This document shows, piece by piece, positions 31,169-41,274 of a DNA stretch of 64,000 bases (positions within the stretch are counted from its first letter, which is position 1; each line of letters starts with the position of its first letter). Under the pieces are notes generated by a model. The model was not told the DNA's origin. It worked only from the letters and a program-made list of their open reading frames with translations, and searched no databases. The DNA is taken from positions 60,549-124,548 of the forward strand of contig CABRZP010000005.1 in assembly GCA_902475545.1 (NCBI GenBank), written 5' to 3'. A program made the position numbers and the translations under genes. This stretch comes from an uncultured bacterium (GTDB taxonomy: Bacteria; Cyanobacteriota; Vampirovibrionia; Gastranaerophilales; Gastranaerophilaceae).

Positions 31169-33628
31169 TTATTTCTGTTTAATGATTTGTTCTAATGTTC
31201 CTCCATTGTTTCCTTGTAGTGTCGGAATTGTGGTTGTTGCAGTTATGTTTTTTGCTGTTGTTTGTTCCGGTTTTGCATTAGAACCTGTATTATTTCTTGG
31301 TGCAACTTCGTAAGATTTAATTGAACGTTTACCGGTTAATCTTTGCATGAAGTTGTAATAAGCTTTCTTAAAGCCTGTTGAATTATTTTGTTTAGTTTCA
31401 ATATCGATTAATTCATCTCTGGTATGTGCTTTCAGTGGTGTACCAACTGATGATCTTGTTAACATTTCACCTAAGGTTGTGTTTGTTAATGTAATCCAAC
31501 TCATTCCAAGAAGTGATGCGTTATATTGATTTCTGAATGTTGAGTTGAACAAGTCAATTAACAATGTTTGGTAGAATAATCTTGAACCTTCTTGTACAAA
31601 TCTTTCTTTGAATTTAGTGTTAGCACCATCTTTATCGTTACCGTTTGATTTCAACATAACCATATTGTAGTTATCTGTCATCAAGAACCAGATTGTTGCA
31701 ATTGAGGCTGCTGTTTTTGCAAGATTTGATAATTCTGCATTTGATACACTTGACAATGAATCTACGTTGAAGGCTTTTAACAGATTTACTTGAATGTAAT
31801 CTTTAAATTGTTCAGGATTCATGTTTTTCTTTAATGCTTGTTTTGATATTTTTTCAAAACTGTTTGCAAGTGCTGTAATATCTTTTGTTGGTGATTTAGG
31901 TTTTGCCTTTCTAAATACGCTCATTAATTTTTCATCAATCATCCAGTATGGTAATGTAATTGTATTCCACATAAATTTGAATGGTGCAATTACAAAGTTA
32001 ACCAAAGGTTTAACTTTTTTATCTTTTTTGCCTAAATCAATAATTCTCTTACCATCTTCAGTTATTAATGCAGTTTTACCAACTTCGCTGTATTGATTTG
32101 CAAGTTTTTCAAAGCCGTTTTCTCTTAAAACTTTTACAACTGCATCAAATTCTTCTTCTGCTACGACAAATCTTTGTGATGTTAATTTGTTGTATAAATC
32201 TTTAAATGGTTTGAAGATTACTTTTGATTGGAAATTATCTACTGCATCTTCTAATTTTAATTCTTTTATACCAAGTTTTTCAAATTTTTCAGGATTATTA
32301 GCTTTAATATTTTCAAAATATTTTAATGCAGCTTTTTTAACCGCAGGAATATTTTTGATACCTTTAATTGAGTATCCTATACCAAGAACGGCTGCTGAAC
32401 CTTTCATCAAAGTATTGAAGGATAATAAAGGTTTTGGTTTTTGCTGTTCTTTTTCTTTTGTATTATTAGTTCCAGTAGAAGAAACCTGTTGAGTTTGATT
32501 TTGTGTTTCAATCGGTTTAATTTTAGCTTCCGGAGCATGCAATTTTTCATTTTCTCTTCTTGCTTGTTCAGGGCTCAATCTGAAAATATGTTTTCCGTTT
32601 GAGATACGAGAGAACATTTCTGTCACAAGAACTGTTATACCTGTTGTTAATACAATACCTGCTTTTGACTTGTTGATGAATTTTTGGAATGCTCCCATTG
32701 TAATAAGTGTTAAATATCCGCTTGTTAAAATTCTGCTAACTTCTTGTTTAAATCTTGTTTTTCTTTCTTTTTCTGCAGCTTTTGAATCATCATCCATCAT
32801 TCTTGATAGATTGTAAGCATCGTTAGCTAAGAATATTGCAGGTGGCAGACCTGAAACTAATCTGTTTAATGATCTTTCGTGTTTAGTATCATAGTTACCT
32901 GATTTAGGGTCGAACATTTTTAATTCACTTTGGAATATGCTGGAACCCATTTTTGCATCTACTTCTGCAGTTATTTTTGCCATTTCTTCTGCTGATAAAC
33001 TGCTTACATCTTTGCCTGCTGATTTTGCAAATGCTTCAGCAGCACTTTGAATTTTCATATCTCTGAAGGTTATTAAACCTGTTAATGAATTAACTTTTGC
33101 TTCAATTTTTGAACGTTGTCTGATATTTTTGAAGAATGGTCTTTCTAATGTTTTTGCAGACCAATTTTTAAGTCCGGGAACTTTACCTAATAATGCTACA
33201 GCACCTTCAAGCATATCGCCCGGTAATATTTTGAAAGGATAAAGCATTCCATCTAATGCTAAATGAGGAATTGTTTTTTTGTTAATTATTATTCTATCCC
33301 CGTCAATTTTGATTAGGTTTGAAGTTGTATCCCCATGTTTTACTGTGATATCTTCTAAAAGTTCTCTTCCCATTTTGCCTATATATTTATCGGCAAATTC
33401 GAGGAATTCTTTTTTGCTATATATCTTGTCTAATTGTTTATAGCCTAAAGAAAGACCTTTAAAACTTAAATCTTGATGATTAGTTTTTAAAGGTCTCTTA
33501 ATATCTAAATTATTTAATTGTGAATTAATTTTTGGAGAGGAGAGAAGGGTCTCTGAATTTGGAGACATGTACTCCTTTTTGTATCGTTGTTTGTCTATTC
33601 GAAAATTTGTTGCACTACTTACTATCAT
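31169..33628 (-). CDS. Large hypothetical membrane protein (819 aa)
   Basis: I recognise no family. After a polar N-terminus of about 130 residues, including LSFKGLSLG near residue 53, the protein alternates basic helical stretches with hydrophobic segments near residues 300-315, 325-345, 415-430, 545-570 and 645-665. A Gln/Thr/Asn-rich linker (QNQTQQVSSTGTNN) lies at about 375-395. The C-terminal 60 residues are low-complexity. GGAAG precedes the ATG at 33628. It is flanked by its own terminator and an SH3b-like gene on the same strand. It is similar in style to the 500-aa protein at 28-1530. Probably a lineage-specific envelope protein. Confidence 0.75.
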   Translation of the reverse strand: MIVSSATNFRIDKQRYKKEYMSPNSETLLSSPKINSQLNNLDIKRPLKTNHQDLSFKGLSLGYKQLDKIYSKKEFLEFADKYIGKMGRELLEDITVKHGDTTSNLIKIDGDRIIINKKTIPHLALDGMLYPFKILPGDMLEGAVALLGKVPGLKNWSAKTLERPFFKNIRQRSKIEAKVNSLTGLITFRDMKIQSAAEAFAKSAGKDVSSLSAEEMAKITAEVDAKMGSSIFQSELKMFDPKSGNYDTKHERSLNRLVSGLPPAIFLANDAYNLSRMMDDDSKAAEKERKTRFKQEVSRILTSGYLTLITMGAFQKFINKSKAGIVLTTGITVLVTEMFSRISNGKHIFRLSPEQARRENEKLHAPEAKIKPIETQNQTQQVSSTGTNNTKEKEQQKPKPLLSFNTLMKGSAAVLGIGYSIKGIKNIPAVKKAALKYFENIKANNPEKFEKLGIKELKLEDAVDNFQSKVIFKPFKDLYNKLTSQRFVVAEEEFDAVVKVLRENGFEKLANQYSEVGKTALITEDGKRIIDLGKKDKKVKPLVNFVIAPFKFMWNTITLPYWMIDEKLMSVFRKAKPKSPTKDITALANSFEKISKQALKKNMNPEQFKDYIQVNLLKAFNVDSLSSVSNAELSNLAKTAASIATIWFLMTDNYNMVMLKSNGNDKDGANTKFKERFVQEGSRLFYQTLLIDLFNSTFRNQYNASLLGMSWITLTNTTLGEMLTRSSVGTPLKAHTRDELIDIETKQNNSTGFKKAYYNFMQRLTGKRSIKSYEVAPRNNTGSNAKPEQTTAKNITATTTIPTLQGNNGGTLEQIIKQK

Positions 33629-33729
33629 TTTTCACTTCCGTTTTTTTGTATTTTCATTCATACTAAAACAAAAAGCAAGATTTTTTTGCTAAAATTTTAC
33701 GTAATTTAACAATTGAGATAAATAATATT

Positions 33730-34386
33730 TTATCTTACTGAAGGGAAGAAATATCTTACTCCATCATCCGATCTCCAACGTATATAGCCTGTTTTCGGGG
33801 TTCTGTCCAAATCCATTACACTAACTAATGCCCAATTCCCACGAATTACATTTAGATTTATTTTTTGCGGCATGTTCATAACAGATATTGTTTTTGCAAG
33901 ATCCTCCGGAGATGATTTGATATCTTTGCAGGTTTCAGGGGCACTTTTTAAAAGATTTAGCCCGTATTTTTTGCCATAACTGTTATAAAAACCAATCCAT
34001 GTCATAAACTTATACGGATCATCTTTTTTTATCCAACCGGTTTCGCCTGTTGATTTGTTATAAACAATTTCTACCCACTCGTCAATTACATCAACAACTT
34101 CTACCATTGCGAGTTCTTTTTTCGGTATGAATACCTCGAAAAACTTTTCGGCTCCTATTGCTTCAGGGAAAAATTCTTCATTATTCCATCTGACTCTATA
34201 TAATATATGAGAATTTTCATCTGGCTCTTTATATATAGTAATATCATTACTTACTTGATACAAACCTACAGTTCTTACAGTGACAATATTTGGTCTTATT
34301 GGTATAATATCTTTAGAATAAGTGTTAAGTGCTGTTCCAAACAATATTGTCAGTACAAATGTAAAAAATATAAGTAATTTTTTCAT
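33730..34386 (-). CDS. Secreted protein with SH3b-like region (218 aa)
   Basis: The N-terminus MKKLLIFFTFVLTILFGTALNTYS is a signal peptide (cleavage about residue 24). The mature part begins with a beta-rich region that includes LYQVSNDITIYKEPDENSHI and ends EIVYNKSTGETGWIKK, the pattern of a bacterial SH3 (SH3b) domain: a YxVxxxxLNVRxxP-like start and a GWI-K end. A second beta region (NWALVSVMDLDRTPKTGYIRW) may be another SH3b-like unit. Probably periplasmic and wall- or ligand-binding. It lies 6 bp downstream of pheT on the same strand, its ribosome site GGGAG overlapping the pheT end, so it is co-transcribed with pheT. Confidence 0.75.
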   Translation of the reverse strand: MKKLLIFFTFVLTILFGTALNTYSKDIIPIRPNIVTVRTVGLYQVSNDITIYKEPDENSHILYRVRWNNEEFFPEAIGAEKFFEVFIPKKELAMVEVVDVIDEWVEIVYNKSTGETGWIKKDDPYKFMTWIGFYNSYGKKYGLNLLKSAPETCKDIKSSPEDLAKTISVMNMPQKINLNVIRGNWALVSVMDLDRTPKTGYIRWRSDDGVRYFFPSVR

Positions 34387-34392
34387 CTGATT

Positions 34393-36873
34393 TTACTCCC
34401 TGAATGTTATTTGAGCGTAAGTTTTTTGTAATTTTTCTCTGACAGAAGTCATTTGTTGTTCAATAATTTCATCTGTTAAAGTTGCGTTTTCGTCTTGCAT
34501 TTTAATTCTGAATGCAACACTTTTGAATCCTTCTTCAACATGTTCGCCTTGATATACATCAAAGATTTCTGAGCCTTTAAAAATGTTTTGTTTAACAGAA
34601 CCTTTGATAACTCTTTGAATATCATCAAATGTTACATCATCATTGATAATAAATGCGATATCACGTCTAACCTCAGGGAACTGTGGAATATGTTTAAATC
34701 TTGGAACAGTTTCTTTAACAGCTCCAATAAGTTCTGTTAAGTCAACTTTGAATAAAAATGCGTCTTGATTTAATTTCAATTTATCAATCAAAGTCGGATG
34801 AACTTGTCCAAAATATCCTATTGGTTGCGGTTTTTTACCTAACAACATAATAACAGCAGTTCTGTATGGGTGAAGAACTTTGTGAGTTTTTGCAAGTTCT
34901 GTTTCTTCAATAGGAACAAGTTTTATACGTCTTGATACTTCCAAGTCTTCAAATAGGTTTTCAATGATACCTTTTACTGCATAGAAGTCAGTAGATGTTT
35001 TAACTTGCCATTTTGAGTTTTGAACTTCTCCGGTCATAACACCTTGTAAAACTCGTGTTTCTTTTATTCCTGTTGTTTTTTCGTCTGCTTCTGCAACTTT
35101 TAAATATGTTTTTCCAATTTCATAACCCCAGAAAGTTTTTTGTCCGTTGTCGAAATTGTATTTCATGCAGTTAAGAACACTTGCTGCAAGAGTTTGGCGG
35201 AGCATAGAATATTCTTCACTTGCTGCATTGGCAACTTTTACTGCGTTAACATCATCATAAGTGATTTTGAACTTATCTAATAACGATTTTCCGATTAACG
35301 AACTTGTTTGGATTTCGTTTAAACCGGCAGATAACATAAGCTCATGAACTCTTTTTAAAACTCTTTCTTCCAATGTAATAACAGGAGTTTGAGATTTTGA
35401 AGGAAGGGTTGGAGCGATTTTGTCGTAACCGTTAATTCTTGCGATTTCTTCAATTAAGTCGATTTCTCTTGTAACATCGTATGCTCTGAAACTTGGAACT
35501 GCAAATTTTGCAGCTGCAGCATTTCCTCCAAGTTTTTTAAATCCTAAGTTTTCTAATATGTTATCGCATCTTTCAGGTGCAATTTCACATCCTAAAATTC
35601 TTTTAACTTGCGGATAACGAAGAGTAATTTCTAATGGTTCAAGTTTGTTTTCGCCGTCTTCTACAACACCTATAACTTCTGCATCAGCATATTCGATAAG
35701 TAATTGCATTGCACGCATAAGAGCCGGTTTAACTGCCTCAATATCAATGCCGCGTTCAAATCTTGCACTTGCGTCACTTCTATATCCTGCACTGCGTGAA
35801 GATTTTCTGTTTGAAACAGGTGTAAAGTATGCAGCTTCTAATGCAATTGCGGTTGTATTATTGTCAATTTCAGAATTTTCTCCGCCAAAGACACCACCTA
35901 AACATACTCCTTCTTTTTCAGTTGCAATAAGAACGGAATCGGTAGTTAAGGTTCTTTCAACACCGTCAAGAGTTACAAGTTTTTCCCCTTCTTCTGCACG
36001 TCTTACACAAAGATATCCGTCTAATTTGTTGTAATCAAACGCGTGAAGCGGGCATCCGTATTCAAGCATAACATAATTTGTTATATCAACAACATTATTG
36101 ATAGCACGTATACCGGAGGCTACAAGCCTTTTTTGCATCCAATCAGGTGATGGTTTAATTTTGATATTTTTTAGTAAACCTAAAGAATAATATGTACAAA
36201 CGTCTTTATCTTTAATTTCAACTTTGAATTTGTCAGTTGTTAAATCTTTTGTGCATTCAATCGGATTAAATTTCAGAGAAGTGTTGAATAAAGAACTTAA
36301 TTCTCTTGCAACACCTATAACAGACATTTGGTCACCACGGTTAGCGGTTGGAGCGATATCAATAACAGTATCTTTTTCAAAACCTAAAACATCTTTAACA
36401 TCTTCACCCAAACCAACGTTAGGGAAAATTCTGTTTAAAATCAAAATACCGTCTTCTTCCTGATAGCCGCGTTCAGAAACTCCTAGTTCGTCTGAAGAAC
36501 AAAGCATACCTTGGGATTCAACGCCGCGAATAACGGCAGGTGTCAGAGTGAACATTTCACCTGTTTTTCTGTCTAAAACTTGTGACCCGACGCTTGCGTA
36601 TGGAACAACTTGACCTTCTGCAATATTTTGGGCTCCGCAAACTACAGTTTTTAAACCTGAACCTGTGTTAACAGTTACAAGGTGTAATCTGTCAGAATTT
36701 GGGTGGTTGTCTATTTTTTCGATTTTAACAGTTTTAATATTGGTAAACATTGGTTTAACTTCTTCAACGGCTTCAACTTCAAGACCGCTCATAGTCAGTT
36801 CGTGAGCAATTTGAGCCGGTTCAATGTTTGATATATCAACGAATTCGTTTAACCAATTTAAAGATACTTGCAT
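34393..36873 (-). CDS. pheT: Phenylalanyl-tRNA synthetase beta subunit
   Basis: Part of the alpha2-beta2 enzyme that charges tRNA-Phe (EC 6.1.1.20). 826 aa, full-length. The N-terminal MQVSLNWLNEFVDI is typical; a tRNA-binding (EMAP-like) domain at about 40-150 (DNHPNSDRLHLVTVNTG), B3/B4 editing domain (ASARFERGIDIE), B5 domain (LEPLEITLRYPQVKRILGCE), a core with GLNEIQTSSLIG, and the C-terminal anticodon-binding domain (FPEVRRDIAFIINDDVTFDD). The ribosome site GAGGGA precedes the ATG. pheS, its usual partner, is not adjacent, a split seen in several phyla. No T-box leader could fit in the 93-bp gap upstream. Confidence 0.95.
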   Translation of the reverse strand: MQVSLNWLNEFVDISNIEPAQIAHELTMSGLEVEAVEEVKPMFTNIKTVKIEKIDNHPNSDRLHLVTVNTGSGLKTVVCGAQNIAEGQVVPYASVGSQVLDRKTGEMFTLTPAVIRGVESQGMLCSSDELGVSERGYQEEDGILILNRIFPNVGLGEDVKDVLGFEKDTVIDIAPTANRGDQMSVIGVARELSSLFNTSLKFNPIECTKDLTTDKFKVEIKDKDVCTYYSLGLLKNIKIKPSPDWMQKRLVASGIRAINNVVDITNYVMLEYGCPLHAFDYNKLDGYLCVRRAEEGEKLVTLDGVERTLTTDSVLIATEKEGVCLGGVFGGENSEIDNNTTAIALEAAYFTPVSNRKSSRSAGYRSDASARFERGIDIEAVKPALMRAMQLLIEYADAEVIGVVEDGENKLEPLEITLRYPQVKRILGCEIAPERCDNILENLGFKKLGGNAAAAKFAVPSFRAYDVTREIDLIEEIARINGYDKIAPTLPSKSQTPVITLEERVLKRVHELMLSAGLNEIQTSSLIGKSLLDKFKITYDDVNAVKVANAASEEYSMLRQTLAASVLNCMKYNFDNGQKTFWGYEIGKTYLKVAEADEKTTGIKETRVLQGVMTGEVQNSKWQVKTSTDFYAVKGIIENLFEDLEVSRRIKLVPIEETELAKTHKVLHPYRTAVIMLLGKKPQPIGYFGQVHPTLIDKLKLNQDAFLFKVDLTELIGAVKETVPRFKHIPQFPEVRRDIAFIINDDVTFDDIQRVIKGSVKQNIFKGSEIFDVYQGEHVEEGFKSVAFRIKMQDENATLTDEIIEQQMTSVREKLQKTYAQITFRE

Positions 36874-37026
36874 TTATTTTTCCCTCTTAATTATTATATA
36901 ATCCTATATGTAGCTATATTTTATTACAAAAGTAATTGCTTGTAAAATATTTGTAAATTTTCCCTCTTGAAATTTAGGCAAAAGTGTAGTTTAATTAGTG
37001 TAGTCGGACATTTAGGAACGGTTATT

Positions 37027-37980
37027 ATGCTAGAAATTTCAAAAACACAGGACGATGGTTCTCTAAAAACATTAAGTTTAAATGAAGCGGTTTCCGGTTC
37101 TTGGTTTAATCTTGTTAATCCGACAAGAGAAGAAATCCAACAGGTTTCACTTGTTTTGGGTTTAGATGAAAGCTTTTTGAACAATTCTTTGGACGCGGAC
37201 GAGTTATCTCGTATGGATTTTGAAGACGGTAATCTTTTAATCATTACCAATGTTCCGGTGATGGATGATGAAGGTAATTTTGATACTTTGCCTTTAGGTT
37301 TGATTTTTACACCGGAAAGTGTGATTACTGTTTGTTCTCACGAAAATAAAATTATAAATTCTTTTAACTCTGATACTGCTAAATTCTTTGATACTCGTCA
37401 TAAGGCGAATTTTATGCTAAGTATCTTGTTCCGTGCAGCAAAATTTTATTTAAGATATTTAAATATAATTAATAAACAAACTGAAAATATTGAAGATTCA
37501 TTGAAAAAAACTACACATAATAAAGCATTATTTCAATTAATGGAAATTCAGAAATCTCTTGTATACTTTACAACAGCTTTAAAAGATAATCAGCTTGTGC
37601 TTCAAAAGCTGTTAAGAATGGTTCATACAGAGAATTTGCAGAGAATTTTGAAATTTACTGAAGATGATATTGATATGTTGGAAGATGTAATTATTGAAAA
37701 TAAACAGGCTTCTGAGATGGTTGAAATGCATAGAACAATTCTTGAAAGTATGATGGATTGTATGGCTTCAATTATTAATAACAATTTGAACCTCGTGATG
37801 AAATTTTTGGCAGCAATTACAATTATTATGTCTATACCAACAATGATTGGTAGTTTCTGGGGAATGAATGTTCCGATGCCTTTCGGTGAAAATCATTTTG
37901 GATTTTTGATTGTTATCACTATTTCTGTGATTGCAACATGTATTGCAGCATTTTTCTTTAACCGAAAAGGTATGATGTAA
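37027..37980 (+). CDS. corA: CorA-type divalent cation transporter
   Basis: Homopentameric Mg2+ (or Co2+/Ni2+) channel. The large cytoplasmic N-terminal domain (about 1-250) ends in a long helix, followed by two membrane helices with the signature GMNVPMPF (GMN motif) between them near the C-terminus and a basic end FNRKGMM. I start at ATG 37027 (317 aa), because the ORF opening at 36967 uses TTG without a ribosome site, and AGGAACGG stands before 37027. The short form fits the CorA family. It is followed after 4 bp by the DMT transporter gene; the two are probably one operon. Confidence 0.9.
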   Translation: MLEISKTQDDGSLKTLSLNEAVSGSWFNLVNPTREEIQQVSLVLGLDESFLNNSLDADELSRMDFEDGNLLIITNVPVMDDEGNFDTLPLGLIFTPESVITVCSHENKIINSFNSDTAKFFDTRHKANFMLSILFRAAKFYLRYLNIINKQTENIEDSLKKTTHNKALFQLMEIQKSLVYFTTALKDNQLVLQKLLRMVHTENLQRILKFTEDDIDMLEDVIIENKQASEMVEMHRTILESMMDCMASIINNNLNLVMKFLAAITIIMSIPTMIGSFWGMNVPMPFGENHFGFLIVITISVIATCIAAFFFNRKGMM

Positions 37981-37984
37981 GTAT

Positions 37985-38851
37985 ATGTTTTTAACCGTTA
38001 GTGCTTTAATATTAAGGATTTTTTCTAATCCTGCGGCCAACGGAATTCAAAAATATCTGGCAAAAGATAATTCAGCAACAACTGTAAATTTTTATTCATT
38101 TTTATTTTTAAATTTGTTTTGTTTAATATCTATTTTGTGCGGCTGGATGCCATGTAATTTTTCGGCTTATGGTGCAGAATATTATTTATATGTTATGTTA
38201 GCCGGTATTCTTTGTACTCTGGGTTCGGTGTGTTTAATAAAAGCATTGCAGCTTGGTGAAATGTCTGTTTTAGGTCCGATAAATTCATATAAATGTATCG
38301 TCGGATTGATTGCAGGTTTTTTATTTTTGGGTGAAGTCCCGACACTTTCCGGCATTATTGGGATGTTATTAATTATACTGGGAAGTTGGTTTATTTTTGA
38401 TACTGTACAAGAAGGTGGTTTTTTAAAGCTATTATTGAGAAAGGACATTATTTTAAGATTTTGTGCTTTGTTGTTTACCGGATGCGAAGCTGTTGTATTA
38501 AAGAAGATTATTTTAATGTCTTCGGTTTCGGAATCCTTTATATGGTGGTGTTTTACAGGATGCATTTTCTCATTTGTTCTTATGTTGGTATTTAAAACGA
38601 AATTACGGCTTAATTCTAAAAAATCAGTATTATTATGTTCACTAATTGCATTATGTTTGGGGATAATGCAATATTCTACAAATATAGTTTTTGAAAAGTT
38701 AAATGTAGGATTGTCTCTTGCTTTATTTCAATTATCAGGTATTATTGCTGTGATTTTGGGGTACAAAGTTTTTAAAGAAGGACAGTTCTTCAAAAAGATA
38801 ATTGGTTCAATAATTATGATAGTTGGAAGCTGTTTTATTTTAATGAGGTAA
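37985..38851 (+). CDS. EamA/DMT-superfamily membrane transporter
   Basis: A 288-aa integral membrane protein with about ten hydrophobic segments in two similar halves, each with EamA features: the first half ends near GLIAGFLFLGEVPTLSGIIGM (a shortened form, LFLGEVPT, is the key part) and the second near LALFQLSGIIAVILGYKVFKEGQ. The LGE...P pattern between helices 4 and 5 is typical of DMT transporters. The substrate cannot be told. It lies 4 bp after corA and overlaps the convergent TonB-C-like gene by 12 bp. Confidence 0.85.
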   Translation: MFLTVSALILRIFSNPAANGIQKYLAKDNSATTVNFYSFLFLNLFCLISILCGWMPCNFSAYGAEYYLYVMLAGILCTLGSVCLIKALQLGEMSVLGPINSYKCIVGLIAGFLFLGEVPTLSGIIGMLLIILGSWFIFDTVQEGGFLKLLLRKDIILRFCALLFTGCEAVVLKKIILMSSVSESFIWWCFTGCIFSFVLMLVFKTKLRLNSKKSVLLCSLIALCLGIMQYSTNIVFEKLNVGLSLALFQLSGIIAVILGYKVFKEGQFFKKIIGSIIMIVGSCFILMR

Positions 38852-39667
38852 ATTTATTTTAATATGTTCAATATCATTAAAGTCAGATGGTCTTGATTTT
38901 TCTTCTTGTGGTCCAAGCATAACATTTGCTTCCACCTTTGCACTTGCTCTGCGACTGTTTGGAGGGAATTTTGTAATTGGTGTATGTGCATAATTTTTTA
39001 TTAAGTTTGCAACCCTAATTTTGTCTTCAGTTGACAGGTGTATAGAATGAACTTTGACATTGTGAATTTCTCCGGTTGCGGTTACTATAAATGAATAGTA
39101 AAACATGGAACCTATTGGATATTCATCAAGACTTTTTATATACATACTGTCATCAATAATTTTGTTTACAAAATTACTTTTCCATTTGTTCCAATTTATG
39201 TTTTGGTAAACATATTGGTCATAGTTGTTTTGAGGTTTTGGATTATTTATTTCGTCTTGAATTCGTTTTAATTCATTTTGTTGGTTTTGGTATTTAACAA
39301 GGTTTGGATCATATTCTGTCTGCTGGTTTTCAAATCTGGTGTTTTGATTATTGTAGTAATTATTATTAGAAAACCTTGATTCTTGGTTGTTAAAAGATCC
39401 ATTGTTGTTAACGTTAATTTGCTGGTTATTTGTATTTATATTTTTTGAGTTAAAATCTACAGATTGGTTGGAAATTTTAGAATTATTCATGTTTATTGAA
39501 ACATTTTCACTTTGAATTTCCGGATTTTCGTTGTTAAGGACAACATTACGGTTACTAATTCCAACTTTTTTTCTGGAAGACGTATCTGACGACAATACTA
39601 ATATTGTCGTCAGTGCGAAAATTACTAAACCAATTGTTATGTTTATGTATAATTTTTTGTTGTCCAT
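38840..39667 (-). CDS. Membrane-anchored Asn/Gln-rich protein with TonB-C-like domain
   Basis: The third gene of a three-gene cluster. The 275-aa product has one N-terminal membrane helix (about 8-26), then a low-complexity Asn/Gln-rich region (about 35-140: QQINVNNNGSFNNQESRF), and a C-terminal domain of about 110 residues (SFIVTATGEIHNVKVHS, ANVMLGPQ) whose beta-alpha-beta pattern with a central G-x-(I/V)-x-x-V resembles the TonB C-terminal domain, as in TonB/TolA. It would sit in the periplasm with a cytoplasmic N-terminus. No ExbB/ExbD are nearby. It follows the eight-helix gene after 8 bp and overlaps the DMT gene by 12 bp at its 3-prime end. Confidence 0.65.
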   Translation of the reverse strand: MDNKKLYINITIGLVIFALTTILVLSSDTSSRKKVGISNRNVVLNNENPEIQSENVSINMNNSKISNQSVDFNSKNINTNNQQINVNNNGSFNNQESRFSNNNYYNNQNTRFENQQTEYDPNLVKYQNQQNELKRIQDEINNPKPQNNYDQYVYQNINWNKWKSNFVNKIIDDSMYIKSLDEYPIGSMFYYSFIVTATGEIHNVKVHSIHLSTEDKIRVANLIKNYAHTPITKFPPNSRRASAKVEANVMLGPQEEKSRPSDFNDIEHIKINLPH

Positions 39668-39675
39668 GTTTATTT

Positions 39676-41250
39676 TTAATCCAACATTTCAAGTAATTTG
39701 TTATAATTATTGATTTTGTACATTGTAGCACTTAATAAATTAGTTTCTGCAATCAGTAATGCTGTAGGAACAAGTGCTGCAACGAAACTTATGAACATAC
39801 CTTGTAAATCACCGCCAATTTCGGTTACAAAATATGAGATGTTCATTGTAAATTCAATTAAAATAATAAAACATGCAATAAACATAAGTCTATTTTTTGT
39901 TCTGGTTAGTTTTCTCATAGAATCTATACCGAGAATTGTTACTCCGTGGCTGCTGTAATCATGAAATCCGTCAAATTTAATAATTTCTGAGCCTTTTATT
40001 TGTTCTGCAATTGTAAATGATGCTACAAATAGGAAGAACGCACCTATAATTAAGAATGTTGCTAGAACTAAGAATATAGGACTAAATCTTATACCTGAAT
40101 ATCTTACCCAGCCTGCTGCTTCAGAAAAACACGCTGCTAACGTATTTGAAACCCCGTAAGCAAGGAAAGGTGCCGTTATTATACCTATGAAAGCCTCAAC
40201 AATCATTTTTAGTTGATTATTTAAAAGGTTACTTTTTATATTATTTATTTTGTTATTACTTAGGCGATTAACGTATGTATTTATCATTCCACGATAACTT
40301 TTCATTACAGATTCAAAATCTTCTCTGTATTCGCAATTTGCCAGTTGGGAATTATATTCTCGTAGTTGATGGCTGAAATAACCGCTTGCGATTGAAACGA
40401 TTGTTAATGCTCCAACAAACAGTAATGATACAAATAGTGATGCAACCATAAATCCGGGAACATCTTTATAATAAAATAAGTTTAATATGTATACGATAAA
40501 CATTAAAACAGAACCTGTTCCAATTATGAATTTAGGCATCAGGTTACTTTCACCGTATCTTTTTGTCTGATTAGAGTTTAATAAGGTTGAAACTCCATAT
40601 TTTAATGAGAATGCAATACCAAGTATAACAACTGAAAATCCAATTAATCCATGAATATTTGTAGTTAAATTTAAAACAGATGATGAACTGTCAAATTTTA
40701 ATCCTAATAAGAAATTTGTCATACCAAATGCGGAAATTATTGATAGAATAAATATTGACGCATTCAGTAATAAAGAGGCTATATTCAATGATCTGATTGA
40801 ATTTTTTAATTCTGTAATTTTATAACCAATTTCTTTAATTATTGCAATTCTGTTAGTTTCAATTTCATTATTAAAAATGTCTTTAGCAGTTTCTTGTTTT
40901 TGTTCAGTTGTAGATAGTGTCTGCACATTTCCATTTTGTATCGGAGTATGTGATTGTTGTTTTGCACATTCTGTTTCAATATAAATGTTATCGGTTAAAT
41001 TTTTGACGCTGATGTTAAAATTTCCTGAAACAAGTACTTTTGAAAAAGGTTTGTTATTATATGTGTAGCCACTGTTGTTCATTGAATTAACAAGAACATA
41101 GTTATTGTATTTGGAAGAATAAATCAATTTAATAACATCGTCAGATGAAAAATCGGAGATTATAACATCGCAGTTATTTTTTCCAATAGTAATAATTGCT
41201 TTATCTTCAAAATGCTGGATATTATCCAAATATTTTATTGTTACTTTCAT
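39676..41250 (-). CDS. FHA-like domain protein with eight predicted membrane helices
   Basis: No clear family for the whole protein (524 aa). The first 95 residues fold like an FHA domain: AIITIGKNNCDVIISDFSS (IGK for IGR), then YVLVNSMNNSGYTYNNKPF and VSGNFNISV, matching the end of FHA (xNGTxVNG, LxxGD). A Gln/Thr-rich linker follows (95-145). Predicted membrane helices are at about 155-182, 197-217, 241-260, 265-290, 345-370, 390-413, 453-475 and 485-508. A phospho-peptide-binding N-terminus on a polytopic membrane protein is unusual. It is the second gene of the vWA/FHA/TonB-C-like cluster, 24 bp after the vWA gene. Confidence 0.65.
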   Translation of the reverse strand: MKVTIKYLDNIQHFEDKAIITIGKNNCDVIISDFSSDDVIKLIYSSKYNNYVLVNSMNNSGYTYNNKPFSKVLVSGNFNISVKNLTDNIYIETECAKQQSHTPIQNGNVQTLSTTEQKQETAKDIFNNEIETNRIAIIKEIGYKITELKNSIRSLNIASLLLNASIFILSIISAFGMTNFLLGLKFDSSSSVLNLTTNIHGLIGFSVVILGIAFSLKYGVSTLLNSNQTKRYGESNLMPKFIIGTGSVLMFIVYILNLFYYKDVPGFMVASLFVSLLFVGALTIVSIASGYFSHQLREYNSQLANCEYREDFESVMKSYRGMINTYVNRLSNNKINNIKSNLLNNQLKMIVEAFIGIITAPFLAYGVSNTLAACFSEAAGWVRYSGIRFSPIFLVLATFLIIGAFFLFVASFTIAEQIKGSEIIKFDGFHDYSSHGVTILGIDSMRKLTRTKNRLMFIACFIILIEFTMNISYFVTEIGGDLQGMFISFVAALVPTALLIAETNLLSATMYKINNYNKLLEMLD

Positions 41251-41274
41251 GCTTTCTCTCCGGTTATTCTTATA

